Assembly: GCA_002104905.1 (NCBI GenBank)
Contig: MCFE01000680.1
Location: forward strand, 1 to 46,845
Length of the DNA stretch: 46,845 bases
Direction: 5' to 3'
Source: Basidiobolus meristosporus CBS 931.73
Taxonomy: Eukaryota; Basidiobolomycota; Basidiobolomycetes; Basidiobolales; Basidiobolaceae
Shown: positions 21,762 through 34,034 of the stretch, piece by piece
Position numbering within the stretch: the stretch's first letter is position 1
Layout: each line of letters starts with the position of its first letter
The notes under the pieces: generated by a model
What the model was told of the DNA's origin: nothing
The model's database searches: none
Seen by the model: only the letters and a program-made list of their open reading frames with translations
Program-made: the position numbers and the translations under genes

Positions 21762-22036
21762 TTATATCTTGAGGTGAGAGTTTCGCGGGGAGAGTACTGA
21801 GCAACGTGTGAATATTTATTTGCATCTAAACATCCAGCATCAGCATTTAGTCTTCAGTATTTGACATTTAGCATTTAACACCTAGCATGTAGCGTCACAT
21901 CACGAACCATCCTACGATAATAAATCGCATACCAATGATCTGATCCAGAGGATTTGGATCTCCCGCCTGATCATGTGACCAAGCGTTTATATTCTCCAAG
22001 CATACCCATCAGCTTCGAGCAGTTCACTTTATCAAG

Positions 22037-22786
22037 ATGACCAGTAAACTTGCAGCCGACTGTATCTTTTGCAAAATTATCCAGGGGACCATACCCTCCT
22101 CCAAGGTGTTGGAGACCAAGCTAAGGTACTCACTTGATGCATTTCAAGGCTTGAACATACTTCCCGGACATTAACCCGAACAATTCTTTCGAAAGTTATG
22201 CCTTCCTGGACCTCCAGCCTTTGTCGAAAGGACACGTGGTAAGTCCCGCTCAGTTTAGCCACCCGCTCCCCATAGAACAGGGGAACCAAAAGCCACTAAA
22301 ACCCTTCTTCCCGGGTACCTCCCTCCCGATGTATAGCTAGTGATACCAAAGCGTGAGTGTCCATTTGAATGAGGAGTGCGGAGTGTTTGTTCGCGAGAAA
22401 AACAGCGGCTAACTGGATATTCATTTCAGACCACGCGCAGTTTCTGCACCAGGTACCTGACGAGCACCTTGCAGATATGCTCCCAGTGGCGAAGAAGATC
22501 GCAGCCGCTCTAGGAGCCGAGAATTACAATGTGTTGCAGGTGGGAGCTCACGCCAACCGTCTAAACTGGTTTCTCTACCTAACTTCTCCTCCCCCCATCC
22601 GCTTTTCAACCACAGAACAACGGAAGTTTAGCCCATCAAGCAGTGAACCATGTCCACTTCCATATCATCCCTAAGCCATGCGAAGAGCAAGGCCTTGGCG
22701 TCCGCTGGAACAGCCTAAAGCCCACCCAAGAGGATTTGAAGAACACCTTGCAAGAGATTCAGAAGAAGTTGGAAGGAAATGTATAA
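22037..22786 (+). CDS. HNT1: Histidine-triad (HIT/Hint) nucleotide-binding protein
   Basis: Five exons (22037-22125, 22196-22238, 22337-22352, 22430-22539, 22616-22786) give 142 aa. Hint proteins hydrolyse adenosine 5'-phosphoramidates as dimers. The sequence has the N-terminal CIFCKIIQGTIPS, the SYAFLDLQPLSKGHV strand, LVIPKHH, and the triad HVHFHII with His at about 98, 100 and 102. The third exon is a 16-nt micro-exon (LVIPK). All junctions keep frame and rebuild family-typical sequence. It lies about 85 bp from the convergent rhodanese gene. Confidence 0.96.
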
Positions 22787-22870
22787 GGAGGATCGGTTGT
22801 TTATTGTTATCTAAATGGAAATAAAATGGAGAATGAGGGGCGAAGGGATTCCGTGATGAACTGATGTGCG

Positions 22871-23465
22871 TCATGCTTTTGTTGTTGATTCTAAAGGTGG
22901 GTTGATGGCATCCGCCCCCTTCTTCCACTCACCGAAGCCACCTTTTAGGCTTTTCACCTTGTATCCCATCCGTTTCAGACTCTCGGCTGCTAAGATGCTT
23001 CGGTACCCGCTGGCACAGTAGACCACCACTTCCTCGGTGATGGGCACGTTCTTTTCAATATCTTTCTCCAGCAGCCCGCGAGGTATACAGATGGCCCCAG
23101 GGATAATACCATTCTCCAGCTCCGAAGTCTCCCTCACATCAACCAGGTGAAATCCGGGTGGCTTAGACAAGGAATTCAGCGCAGCCACACTGATCTCTTC
23201 TATATGGGAGCTATCTCTCACGGAGTGTACGAAATCGGTGAATCTGCTCTGAACGGCGATGGACCCCTTGGTTGGAGAGAAGAGGGTTTAGTTTTGAAGA
23301 CACTCGAGCCCACAAAGCACATCTCTGCCGACTTACCGTGGTGAATGTTCGTCTCAACGAAGGGTGGGTTGTCGACTGATGAGTAGGCGCCGATTAGTAT
23401 CCGAGCAGTTCTGCAAGCTCACCGAAACCACTAACCTTCTGAAGTACTCTGCGGAGGGTGAACAT
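22871..23465 (-). CDS. Mitochondrial single-domain rhodanese (sulfurtransferase)
   Basis: Three exons on the minus strand (23465-23436, 23375-23337, 23266-22871) encode 154 aa. Exons 1-2 give a basic, Thr/Ser-rich leader (MFTLRRVLQK, then STTHPSLRRTFTT) typical of mitochondrial import. The first intron has a perfect TACTAAT branch site. The rhodanese domain has HLVDVRETSELENG, IPGAICIPRG, and the active-site loop CASGYRS with Cys at about 107, which carries the persulfide. It resembles yeast RDL-type and animal TSTD proteins. The physiological substrate is not known. Confidence 0.93.
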
Positions 23466-23980
23466 CGTGGAATATTCTGCGTATTTCACTTTCTACTGGC
23501 TTCCTTTTCTCTACCTGCCTCCCCTCTCCCTCCACGCCGTTTTAAATGAATGCCGTCGGGCGACCATTGGACAGTGGGAGTATCTGCAAACAAACACATG
23601 ATGAGCGGGGAAATTTCCCAACCGCCATGTCTAGAATTGCGGGGAGATACATGAACGAGAAACGAGGAGCACATTTTGGGCAGATTCAGAAGAATCGCCC
23701 CGCGCGTGGCCCCTGATTTGGCAGTTTCGGAGGAACCTAATACGCGGGATGACCCGAGATCAACCAAATCTGAAATTACCTCATATTACGTATTCACCCA
23801 CCCCACCTGGTCCGTCGTTTCAATAACCAAAATTGTATTAGGATGTCAGCTACTATGGTACAAACGAGAGTCAGGGTTGACGTGAGTGTGGAGGGATAGC
23901 AGGGATAGCAGGGATGGGCAGAAACATTGGATGGGAAACTACGGAACAATTCAAGGGTTTGGTGGCCGGTGGAAATGCCA
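23466..23980. other. Intergenic: rhodanese promoter and RalGAP-alpha 3' flank
   Basis: No gene is seen. A small tandem GGATAGCA repeat lies near 23892-23912. Both neighbours are on the minus strand, so this is upstream sequence of the rhodanese and downstream sequence of the RalGAP gene. Confidence 0.5.
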
Positions 23981-26900
23981 TTAATTAGCGGGGCTTGCTC
24001 GGTTGTCGGAAAGTGAGGTGAAGTTGGTCACGAATTGGTTGTACGTCCTTCGGAGGCGAGTTAGTGGCTTGTTATGTAGCATAAGCGGATGCGCACCTAC
24101 CATTTCTGTGAGCCATGTCGCTTGCATATCTTCTTGATATCATTGACTCGGTGGGTGTACCTGGAAACAAAAAGTCAAGGAAGTGATTCATCGACCTAGG
24201 CTTCATCTGACTGACATCAGAATAAAAAAGGATACGGATGCCGGTAGAGAGTGCTTGGGCAATATATGGCATAGCGTGAAGCATTCAATGCGGTCATTCT
24301 TACAAGGGGAGCAAGGATTGAGCTGGGCAGAACCATTCCATCCAGCACCGGGCCAAAAAGCTGAATCTGCGTGGAGATTGGGGTTAGCTTCGCATCGACA
24401 AGCACTGGCTCATGTGTAGCTGACCTCTGGATCGCGGAATATATCAATGGCGAACAGGCCGTTGGATGTGGGCGTGATGATGATCTGAACATTGCCGAAA
24501 TCCCCACCAATTGTTTCTCTTCTGTATTCTCGATGGTGCTCGTTCCAAACGATGTGGACATGATCGTTGCCGATGTGTCGTTTCTACAAAAAATCGAGGA
24601 GTAAGCCACTGCATCTCATCGATGGATATTCCTTGGGAAATTCCTTGCTCACCTTTTTCAGTTGCTTGGCGTCACTAGGATCGGTGGGAATCCGCGTGGC
24701 ATCGTGGAACATCATCTCCACGCTGGTTGAGGAGTAGTAGATGGCAGTCTTCCCTGTGGTTTGGTTTCTCTCCAGACCCCCCAGGTAGCCTTTGTGCGTG
24801 TCGAGGGAGACCTCTTGCCCAAGCTCATGAAGGAACTTCTCGTAAGCCTCGCTACCTTTTGAGTTTGACAAAATACTACTTTCATCTTCCTGACCAGGGC
24901 CAACATATAGAACACCGATCTTGATGGTTTCTCGGCTAGAAAGAAACATGCTTAGAAAATGAGTGGATCTACCGAAATAGCCCGCACGGCACTTACCCCG
25001 GTTTCTTGTCCAGCCCTCTTATATCGCGGGTCAATGAGCTGGTGGGGCTTAGGTGGACAAACGACTCTTCTCCAACCAGACTCTGGTTTAACATCCCAAG
25101 CTTACTCAACAGAAGAGTCTTTCGGCGCTGAAGTCTGGATGCTCTCTCAGGTCGGTAAGTGGCCTCAGGAATATCATCACCGGTGGCATCGGAGGTCGTA
25201 TTGAGCGAGTCTTTGCGGACCGGTAAAGTGTGCTCAGCCTCTTCGCTTTTGCCACTAAAAATCCAATCAGTTTATGCAAGACTAAGATGCCGACTTCCCG
25301 CAATATTACCTTGGAGTTCGTGGCAGCTCTGAAGGGGAGGAATCGTCCGAAGACGACTTGGACTGATGTGTTCTAGAAGCAACCATATTAGAAACCGTAC
25401 AGCATACGAGGATATGCAACGACAAACCAACATTTTGGGTTGCTCTTTTCGAGGCAATTCTCCCATCATCTTTTGGATCTTCTTGGGAAGTTCTATTTGA
25501 CTGTCCAACAGATCGGACGATGGCGCTTCACGGAAGACCTGTGGGTCCCACTGGAAGGTTCCAGTCATGTTACGAGCCAGTATCTTCACGCCTATAGGAA
25601 ATTGGATTTAGTACGAGGTAATGGGGTCTCTCTTAATAACAACAACCTTCATCCCCACTGGGGGAGCCTATCAAGGTAAGCAGCGTGTTGTTGTTGTAAA
25701 TGAAATACGAAACATTCTCCTCGTTGAATTGAGAACTGGTCGACAGCTCCAGCCCTTCCGAAAAGGATCCCTGACCGGCGGCTTGGTTGCTGAAATGGTT
25801 CAGGAGATGAACAAGTACAATCTCGCCCGATTCCTGAAATTTCCGCAGTTTAAAGGCGGAACATCCAATTATCGACAGTTACCCAGCTTACCTGGATGAT
25901 GTTGGGCGAGGATTCGGCATCCTCTGCGTTGCTGCCATCGCCCTTCTGGAATATGGTCTTGACCAGAGTGGATGGCCTGATGAATGGTTGGGAGATCTTG
26001 TCAAAGTTGGTGTAGCCCTTGATTTGATCGGCTTGTGACGCGAGGTCGGACTTCTCTGGAGGACTGAGATGGATCGCTCTTTCCAGAGTAGCAAATATCA
26101 TCTGTCGCAGGCCGGAATGCGACATAATCTCCGACGGGGAACACATGATCCATTCCAGCAAGCAGTAAAAGAGCTTGGCAACCACAAACCCTGTAATGGA
26201 GATGAGTAAGGACCGACTGCCAACCAGTGGCGGATGTATTTACCAGTTTCTGAGATCGTTTCGGTATCCACCATCCGGATGTGCGAGTTGATGGCTTCGA
26301 TCAGGTTCCCAATGATATCGTACACCAGCCCCTATTTGTAGAATAAATATCGACGTGGAGATGCCATGTTCGAAAGAACAGCTATTCACCTGATCGAGTG
26401 CACGCAGCCTGTCGGTATAGCCGGAGAACGTATACAGGCATTCGACCGCGCTAATCGCCACCGTGAACACGCGGCAATACATGTGATCCAGAATGGTTCG
26501 GATACACGTTTGAATCAGCGAGATCGATGGACTAGGTGATGAAGACTTGGTTAATAGGTGCTTCGCAGGCAGTTGGGGGATTCATGAATACAACTTCGGG
26601 GTCGAGATCAGCTCATCAAATGCCATCACGCACGCTCCGTTGATCAGCATTGAATGGGTTTGACCAGTCTTCGTTGTAAGTCGATTCAGCTTGCGCGTCT
26701 CTGCTATACACGAGAAGAGCACCTGCTCCAACTCGTTTTTGAGCTGCGCAATGTTGTTAATGTGAGGGTATAATGGCGAAGATGCTTGGCGACCAGCTCA
26801 CCTTGTCAGCATGGAGATATTCAATGGACTCGCGGCCAGTGGGGAAGTTAATTGATGACAATAGGTTTGGAATCCGCAGTGTGGGAAAGTGGTTGGGGAA

Positions 26901-29900
26901 ACACAACATTGACAGGAGAATGGTCACAGCGTTTTGACACATTAATTCGTTCACGTAATGAGACATGTATCTGGCGCTGGAATGTAGCTGTCAAACAGAT
27001 TTTGGTGAGACAAGAGAGTGGGGGCTGGGGCTGCTAAGCAAGTGCCTACCGTGCTTTTGATCACCGTCAGGAATGAGGGAATCACTGCCGGACACCCAGG
27101 CAAAGACAAGCCAAACAGCTTCCGACAGTTCACGAAGAGGATGTGGTGTAACTCGTTGTCCTTGATGCTCAGTCCCTGGTGCCGAAAAATCTCGTTATTC
27201 TTGGCTCGGAGATATACATCATTCTCGGATCAACCTACCCGCAACAGAATCCGGTAGAACTGCGAGTAATAAGCTTCTTCTATTTCGGTGTGGTGTAAGC
27301 GGCAGAGCATTCTGCAGATGCAGCCAAAAGCTACTAGATAGCCCTCTCGGTAGACCCTGCCGAAGTCCGAGCGCAAAAAAATTAGCATACGAACGGCTTG
27401 GAGACATACAGTGGTATTCTTACGAAGACATCTCAGATGCTTCGAAAAGCCAGGGCGCGAATTCAAGGAGATCGGGTTTACAGGCAGCATCGTAGGGCTG
27501 GTGAGCCCGAATCTAACAGCAAGACTATTAGCACATCTAGCCCACAATGTTAGCTACATCAGATTGATTTACCTGAGCTAGCGTATCCCATATCTCTACC
27601 AAGCAACGGATTGCATTTGTGCGAGCAACAGGATCCTGGGGCGAATGGTTACTTCGAGTACAGACGGTAAATGCTTCTTCGATGGTATACATACAGCGAT
27701 ATGGTTAGGATTTCCAAGGAGATGCAAAAAGTTTTTCCATGTGGAAAAGATTCTGTCTTTGTCCCAGTTCAGGGACATCAAGTACGTGAATCCGGAATCT
27801 TCAATATTGGCAAACTCAATGGTGAGCCTGGTGAGGAAAGCGGTTAGAAACTTCCCTACACAAGCAAACGTAAACCGAGCAGCCCGTACCTTCTATTAAT
27901 CGTACTGGTGGATTCGCTCTCTTGGTCTTTGAGCATAGGGAATATCAGTGACTAAAGTTGACACGGAACTCCGGTTAGAGGCAACAGTAACATCAACAAT
28001 ATATATGATTCCAGACGAACTTTAAACGGAGCAAAGTTGTTTTCGTTGAAGGTGTTGTTGGAGTCCAGATTGAAGAGTCGGACGTGCGAAGAGCTACGAT
28101 TGAGAGTCCCTTCTCCATCGCCCTTGCCCTTTCTTGTGTCGTTAGAGACTCCCGAAGCATGGCTGTACACTGTGAGCGTGTTGTCGTCACGGTCGTTACT
28201 CTCCGAAATACTAGACGCAGTCTTGGCGGGCTTCCGAGCCATAACACTTCCACTCGTAGGCCTTTGCAAACGCGTTTTCTTGGGCTGTCTTGTGAGCTCG
28301 CAATTCAACTCATAGTAAACCTCACCTAGTATACGAGTAAGCTGGCAAAGAACGCTCTACATTATCCGGGCGTTAGCGCACAAGGCATTTAAGGAGTCCG
28401 GAGCTGGGGACCACTTACTCTCCACTGATCGATGATCTGAATCCACTTGGATGTCTTTAGGATCTCGGTATTGAGCTTGCTCCAGAGTCTTTCATTTCGC
28501 GTCATGGATCGAGCCCAGACATAGAACAAGGTCTGAAAAGTGGTCGAGTCAATGGAATGCACAACACGCTATTGCTAGGCTCTTTGGATGGTCACCTCGA
28601 AGAAATACTCCACCAGATCATCGGACAGATAGGAGTTGGAAACCTCTTGAGCTTTGGTGGCGTAGACGATGAAGGAATTGATGAGTAGAACCAACAAGCT
28701 CTCCCTGAAGTAACGTTAGTGCAAACGGTCGACGTGGGAGCTGGCGAAGGGCGAAATACCATGTCTCGTCCTCCAACTGGATGGTTCCGTTCTGGGACAC
28801 CGCCCGGAAGATAGAAAGCACTTCTCTGATGAGGATCTCTTGTTTGAAATGATTGTCATAGCATTCAAACCCGGTTTCGAGCACTGATGTGAGCATGCTG
28901 AAGTATTGTCTAAGGTACCCATTGGCCTGGGCGAATGAGCCATCACCGGGGTTGCGTCTCAGAAATGAGGGACGCTCGTTCTCCTAAATTTGATACACAG
29001 TCAGTAAAGACGGGCCCATAGATGCCCATTTGACCCCAATTACCCCGCTTAGCATCCAAACCGCCAAGATATAGGCCGCGCCGCGAGCGCTCTCCAAGTT
29101 CAGCATATCGTGAATAGGCAAGGATAGTGCATTGGCGATGATGTCGTGGATGAATTCTCGATTGTCTTGGGACCCTAGGATGATGGTTTTTAGGATCGGG
29201 CAAGCCGGTGAGGTGGTGGTTTGAGGATTTCCCTTTAGCTCGTCCACACAGTGCTCCACCAGAAAACCAACCAGCCTATGTAGGGCAGAAGGGGGACATG
29301 TGGGGAATCCAAACACTAAAACGGCAAAAGCTCGTTAGCAAAGGCATGGCTATGCACCGCGTTGGTAAAGAGCCAACCTTGGTCCTTTGGCACGCTAACA
29401 AGACCGACTCTCCTGGCACACCGCGGGAACAGCTTGACCAAATAGTGGTTCTTGAACAACTCGAACATGAATTTGGCTGAGGCGTAGGCAGCATCGATTC
29501 CAACTCCAACGGCCACGCCACATTTGATGTCGTCTGTTTCGAGGATCCTAATCTTGTCGCACGGTGGGATTGAGCCAGCAGCCACATGCGCAAGGTATGT
29601 TATATTCTCAAGAACAAGTTGAATCAACTCCCCCACTTCGGAGATCCGAAGAAACTGTGTTGCTGGATAAATGGGAATGCAGCTGGGATCGCCGATCGTC
29701 TCCTGATCTAATGCCAGGTCGGAACGGCCCACCTCCTGGAGGAATATACTGAGCGGGATAGCATTCCGGTATAATTCTCTGACATCAGGCGTCTCTGAAG
29801 TCTGCACATTTATCCAAATCAGAAGCAGTCGCAGCCCTATCTCACGGAGCTTATGGCAATTGTTGCTGCTCAAGATTTGGGTGAATATATCGGCTGTTAG

Positions 29901-30701
29901 GGGATGCGTTAGTATGAAAGAGCAGCCACGGCAATCCATCCCAGGTTACCTATTTCGTCTTGGTGCCAGCCATCCCGAATTCTATCGGGCAGTAACAAAA
30001 ACAGCTTGCGTAAAAGCATCAAAATTTTAATCAGGGTCACCATGTCCTTCGAGTTGAAGGAGGTCGGTCTTTCCGAGCGTTCTGCACGAAATGTGCGAAG
30101 GTTAGCTTAGTCGATAGGCGGCATGTACAAACAGACTTACTTCTGATTTTGTCCGCTTGTGTGATGAATGAATTGTAGATTGCGGAGTATATCTTGTCCG
30201 CATGCTCTTGGAAAAAAACTGCTTGGTCCAGATCGTCGGCAAGATCTTTCCACAACAGATAGCCGTTAGACACGCTACACGGGGTGTATTGTAAATTAAC
30301 TTGTGTCCCATACCGAGAAGATTCCAAAGGGCTAATAGGCGAAGTCTAGGTTTGTTGCGCTCGTCGAAAAAAGGTTTCGCTTTCTTTAGTAGCTTCTCCA
30401 GACGGCTTTCTGGAGTAGGGGGGGCTGTGTCTCTATCCCTTCCGGTAAGCATTCGTGCCAGATTAAACCGACTCGCGAGGTTTACCGAAACATTGGATAT
30501 TACTGGTTTATCGGCCTCGCTATTGTCGGGTTCAGGATCGACTGAGGAGTTGCTGGCGGGTGTGGATGGTTCGTGTGCATGGCTTGTCGAGCTTGGCTTC
30601 TGGGGGGTCTTTCTATTATGCGGCCTTCGAATGGAAAGGCGAGAGGTTATGGGAGACATGTATAAGAGAGCGTTCATGGGAATAGAATCAAACCCAATCA
30701 A
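23981..30701 (-). CDS. RALGAPA: RalGAP alpha-subunit homologue (RapGAP-domain GTPase activator)
   Basis: The gene has some 25 short exons; the protein is probably about 1,600 aa. Well-defined exons: 30701-30314, 30245-30141, 30081-29950, 29893-29378, 29315-29044, 28983-28760, 28704-28596, 28532-28419, 28354-28326 (29-nt micro-exon), one from 28261; at the 3' end 24935-24653, 24583-24425, 24360-24236, 24160-24101, 24047-23981. N-terminal matches to animal RalGAP alpha include DLDQAVFFQEHADKIYSAIY and LLLPDRIRDGWHQDEI. Mid-protein matches include FSTWKNFLHLLGNPNHI and ARNMTGTFQWD. The C-terminal RapGAP domain has KIGVLYVGPGQEDESSILSN, the catalytic asparagine-thumb motif HIGNDHVHIVWNEH, and LFGPVLDG. 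Family members with a beta subunit switch off Ral/Rheb-like GTPases. Start Met may instead be at 30677 or 30659. Confidence 0.93.
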
Positions 30702-31444
30702 CAGAAATGTGGGGAGCTCACAAGAACTAGAGCAGAGATTAAAAGTAACGAAATTAAGTATCTAATAAGAGGAATTGAAACTAAGAGACAGAATGGTGCA
30801 CTGCGAAAGATAGTTCCTTCCACAGGTTTGACACGTCCGACTATTTACAACTCCGGTATAGTGATGAATAAAATAAGTGTTCAGTCACACCATGTTAATT
30901 AGTAGATCGCTGTAGGAAATGCGATAATATAAACAAGTTGAATCCAATACATAAGCATCTTTGCTGCCCTATCAGGGAAATTGAAGTTGATACAAAAAAT
31001 AAACACAAGAGCATCTCCAGTAGTAACGCGTCTTGCTCATAGTAGAATGTTGATGTATGATTGCGCGCAGCGAGCCCCCCCAAAAATAGATCCATCCTGA
31101 GTGATCGTCTAACCAAGGCTTGATTGGCTATTGCAATCATAACATATCCGTTCCCGTTTGACCAATCGGTTCCTGGACCAAGTGCCCTATAATGTGAATG
31201 CATGCAACCAAGCATGCTCTTAATTTTGTGCCAAGTGAGGGATGACTATATTGTCCTCCCTTTTAGGAAAGTGCATGACTCCCATCAACGCTTGTTGAAT
31301 TTCAGCTTACCCGTTTCTATGTTGCGCAACTGTTGCTTTAATGTGTTTCTGTTTCTTACTAATATGCAAGCACACCAACTTATAACTAGATTACAGAGGC
31401 CCACTATAAACCAGATATTATGTAGGGTTGGTTACAGCTTAGGC
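30702..31444. other. Intergenic: RalGAP-alpha promoter and 3' flank of membrane-protein paralogue 1
   Basis: This AT-rich sequence has no coding signal I trust. A 106-aa minus frame (30895-31215) has no features and no family resemblance. Confidence 0.5.
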
Positions 31445-32402
31445 CTATACTGCATCGGTGTCGTTAGAGCGTTCATTTGTGCTGGTTTCATGGTTGCTTT
31501 TCTTGGAGCTAGACCAAGTCCAGCCAGGTGGGAGAGAATGGATTCTGGTCCCTTCACTTCCCTTGCCGCTTTTCATCTCTCTTGCCCATGCTTCCAGCTG
31601 TGCGACGCACATTTTAGATTCTGTCGCCCCTGTTTCAACCGGATGAGATTGAGTTCCCAAGCAAATACTAGGTTTCAAGTCACTTACATCTAGTCTGAAA
31701 GACGACCTCAGGATTCAGCCCAAAGGAAAAGCCATTGAGAAGGCAGGTGAAAAAGAAGATGGTTGACACTGCGCTGAACATGGTGTATCCAGCACCGTCA
31801 TCACCAAAGCTCTTAGTAAACTTGCGCGGGTTATGATAAATCTTCAACGCCACCAGTGGTATCCACCACGCGAGCATGAAGGAGTTAAGAGCCATCTCGG
31901 AAATCATCAAATTTCCAAAAGCTAGTGGATCCATGATTGCTACGCATTCCCCAAACTTCCCTACTGAACTTTTCAAAGAGACGTAGAACATGGTGAGACA
32001 ACCCAGCTTTACCACCTGCAGTATTACCGCACACATCCCATAAGTGTGCCTGAGTGGGGTCACTGAGAAACATCGGTGTGCCATGATCATTGTTGCAAGT
32101 GCTGTGCTGATGTAGTAGAATAACACGTTGAAGTACCCTTTGAAATGACAGTCGGTCGGAAAGAAGAAATCGGTAATGCGGCAGAAATGACAAGCCACTC
32201 CTGCAAACGCTTCAAATATATTGATGAGGAAGTACTTGTTATCTGGAAACTGATGGTGCAGCCTAACGGAACGATAGCCATTGCTGATATGAACTATCAA
32301 AGTGGCAGAGAAGATCAACATGGCCATGTTGGTCATTGTATACCATTCGAGGTCGAAAGTCACCAGGTCCGACGCTGACTTTCCATCCATTGTGTACTTC
32401 AT
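31445..32402 (-). CDS. Orphan polytopic membrane protein, paralogue 1
   Basis: Two exons (32402-31688 and 31629-31445) give 299 aa. Six hydrophobic helices are visible (for example NMAMLIFSATLIVHIS, LFYYISTALATMIMAH, FMLAWWIPLVAL). A Ser/Lys-rich tail is encoded partly by exon 2 (SKMCVAQLEAWAREMKSG). The loops after helices 1, 3 and 5 are basic, which would place them in the cytosol. A Cys before helix 3 (TDCHFKGYF) and one between helices 4 and 5 (GKFGECVAI) are conserved in paralogue 2. HRCFSVTPLRH follows helix 3. I do not recognise the family; receptor-like topology is a guess. Without the exon-2 splice the frame would stop at GTAAGTGA. Confidence 0.8.
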
Positions 32403-34034
32403 TTTGACGTCCTATTCCGCAGAAATTCGAGAATTGCTCCTAAAAGAGATTGAAATATCAGCAATGGTGAGGATTGAACTGGTTATATAGTTACTTGGAT
32501 TCAAAGAATCTTGCCAAGTGGCTTTTCACGACCAAAAGTGATTATATGCACTGTATTTTCTGTTAACCTCGCAAAGCAAATACATTCATGTACTTGCTCC
32601 TAAGCCTAACGTATATTTGGCTTTATCGGTATAGCACGTTTGTGACAATGTTGGTATCCCGCTTCGATGTTGATCCATTGATGTGCACTGCAAGGAGTGC
32701 CGTCACAGGATTTTCAATGTGTCGAACCAATGCTAGTTGAGAACTACCTTCCTGCCCAATTGATTGCTCTACCTGCGTGATGTGCATTATATTATACAGA
32801 AGCTCTTTACAAGTGCCCAATACGCTACCGTATGCGATAGCACAAAGCTAGCTGTTGTAGCAGCAGTCGTTATCTCAGTGGAAAAGGTATTGATCGCAAT
32901 CAACACTAACGGTAGGAAAAACTGCTGCCATTCCCTTGTTTGTTGTACATACATTGATTGTAAACTGTGGCTCGGACGTTGCAAAATTAAAATATCCTTA
33001 AAACCAACAATTGGCAACTATACACAACGGTATGTAAATGCATAACATTGATGGTAGAAGCCTATATATACTCCAACTCTAAATTTCATATTAAGACGAT
33101 AAACTATGGGTGCCTCACAATTAGAATATACTCCACTTTAGAAAGTGTTGAAGATCACTGCGATGATCTATGGTATGTGCGCAGATGCTGGACAAGGGGT
33201 GGAGGATGATTTTCGGAGCTCTTAAATTGATTGCTCCAAATACGGTAGTTGGCTGATGTGTACCGCATTTTACCATCCCAATACGCTAGTTGAGTTCCAA
33301 CTAATTAGACATGTTCATCAAACTGTTTGAGATTAATATTCGATCTTATGAATTATTCCGAATGGTTCAAGCGTGACTTAACCCGACACTGGAGTTATTG
33401 GCTTACTGGGGGAAAATGCAATTTTTAATTATGCCGTTAGCAGAACGCTGGGGAAGTTTATCAAAAGAGGTATGCAAAGTTTCAAGTGTTGGGATGCTTT
33501 AAATCTAGTTCCAACAAATGACGTGGACACTCGTAGGACTAGTTTTCAAAAAATTGAAGTTGGGGAAATGCTTGTCGTTTGCAACTCTTCTATTACTATA
33601 TGCGATATATCTCAGCCATTCGCATATCGTTTTCCCAAATGATTATAAGTAAAAGCAGAGATTTCATGGTTTTGGTAGAACTCTGTAAATAGAATGTGTA
33701 AGGGGAGTATGAGAGACCATGGTAGCCTGGACAGCAATAACATTCTAAGTTAATTGATCAAGCAAGCTAACTCTTTGCCGTTTCCTATTATAAATAGGAC
33801 GAAGAAAATATATCCGTCTTGGATCATTAAGAAGAGCACATAGTTTTCTGGCAATGAAGAAACTATGGTGTGAAGCATAGGCCTGCAAGAATAGGAAAGA
33901 ATGGCCTGATCCACTACTGGACAGCTAGTTTGAGTTAATGCAGGTATAAGAGAGAATATATAAGTAAATTAGAGTATTTGAAAATAATGGCGATTTTATT
34001 GGGCTGGATGCAGGCATTGGAAATAAACTTGATT
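32403..34034. other. Spacer between the tandem paralogues, itself part of the duplicated unit
   Basis: This AT-rich spacer has no credible gene; the 93-aa plus frame at 32764-33045 has no features. Two blocks are repeated about 2.5 kb downstream: 32653-32715 matches 35151-35213, and 33131-33174 matches 35631-35676. The duplication therefore carried upstream sequence along with the gene. Confidence 0.6.

Noticed and set aside
31202-31693. 163-aa plus frame
   Set aside because: It overlaps the second exon and intron of membrane-protein paralogue 1 on the other strand and has no family features.
32764-33045. 93-aa plus frame in the paralogue spacer
   Set aside because: The duplicated spacer copy does not keep the frame and there is no motif.
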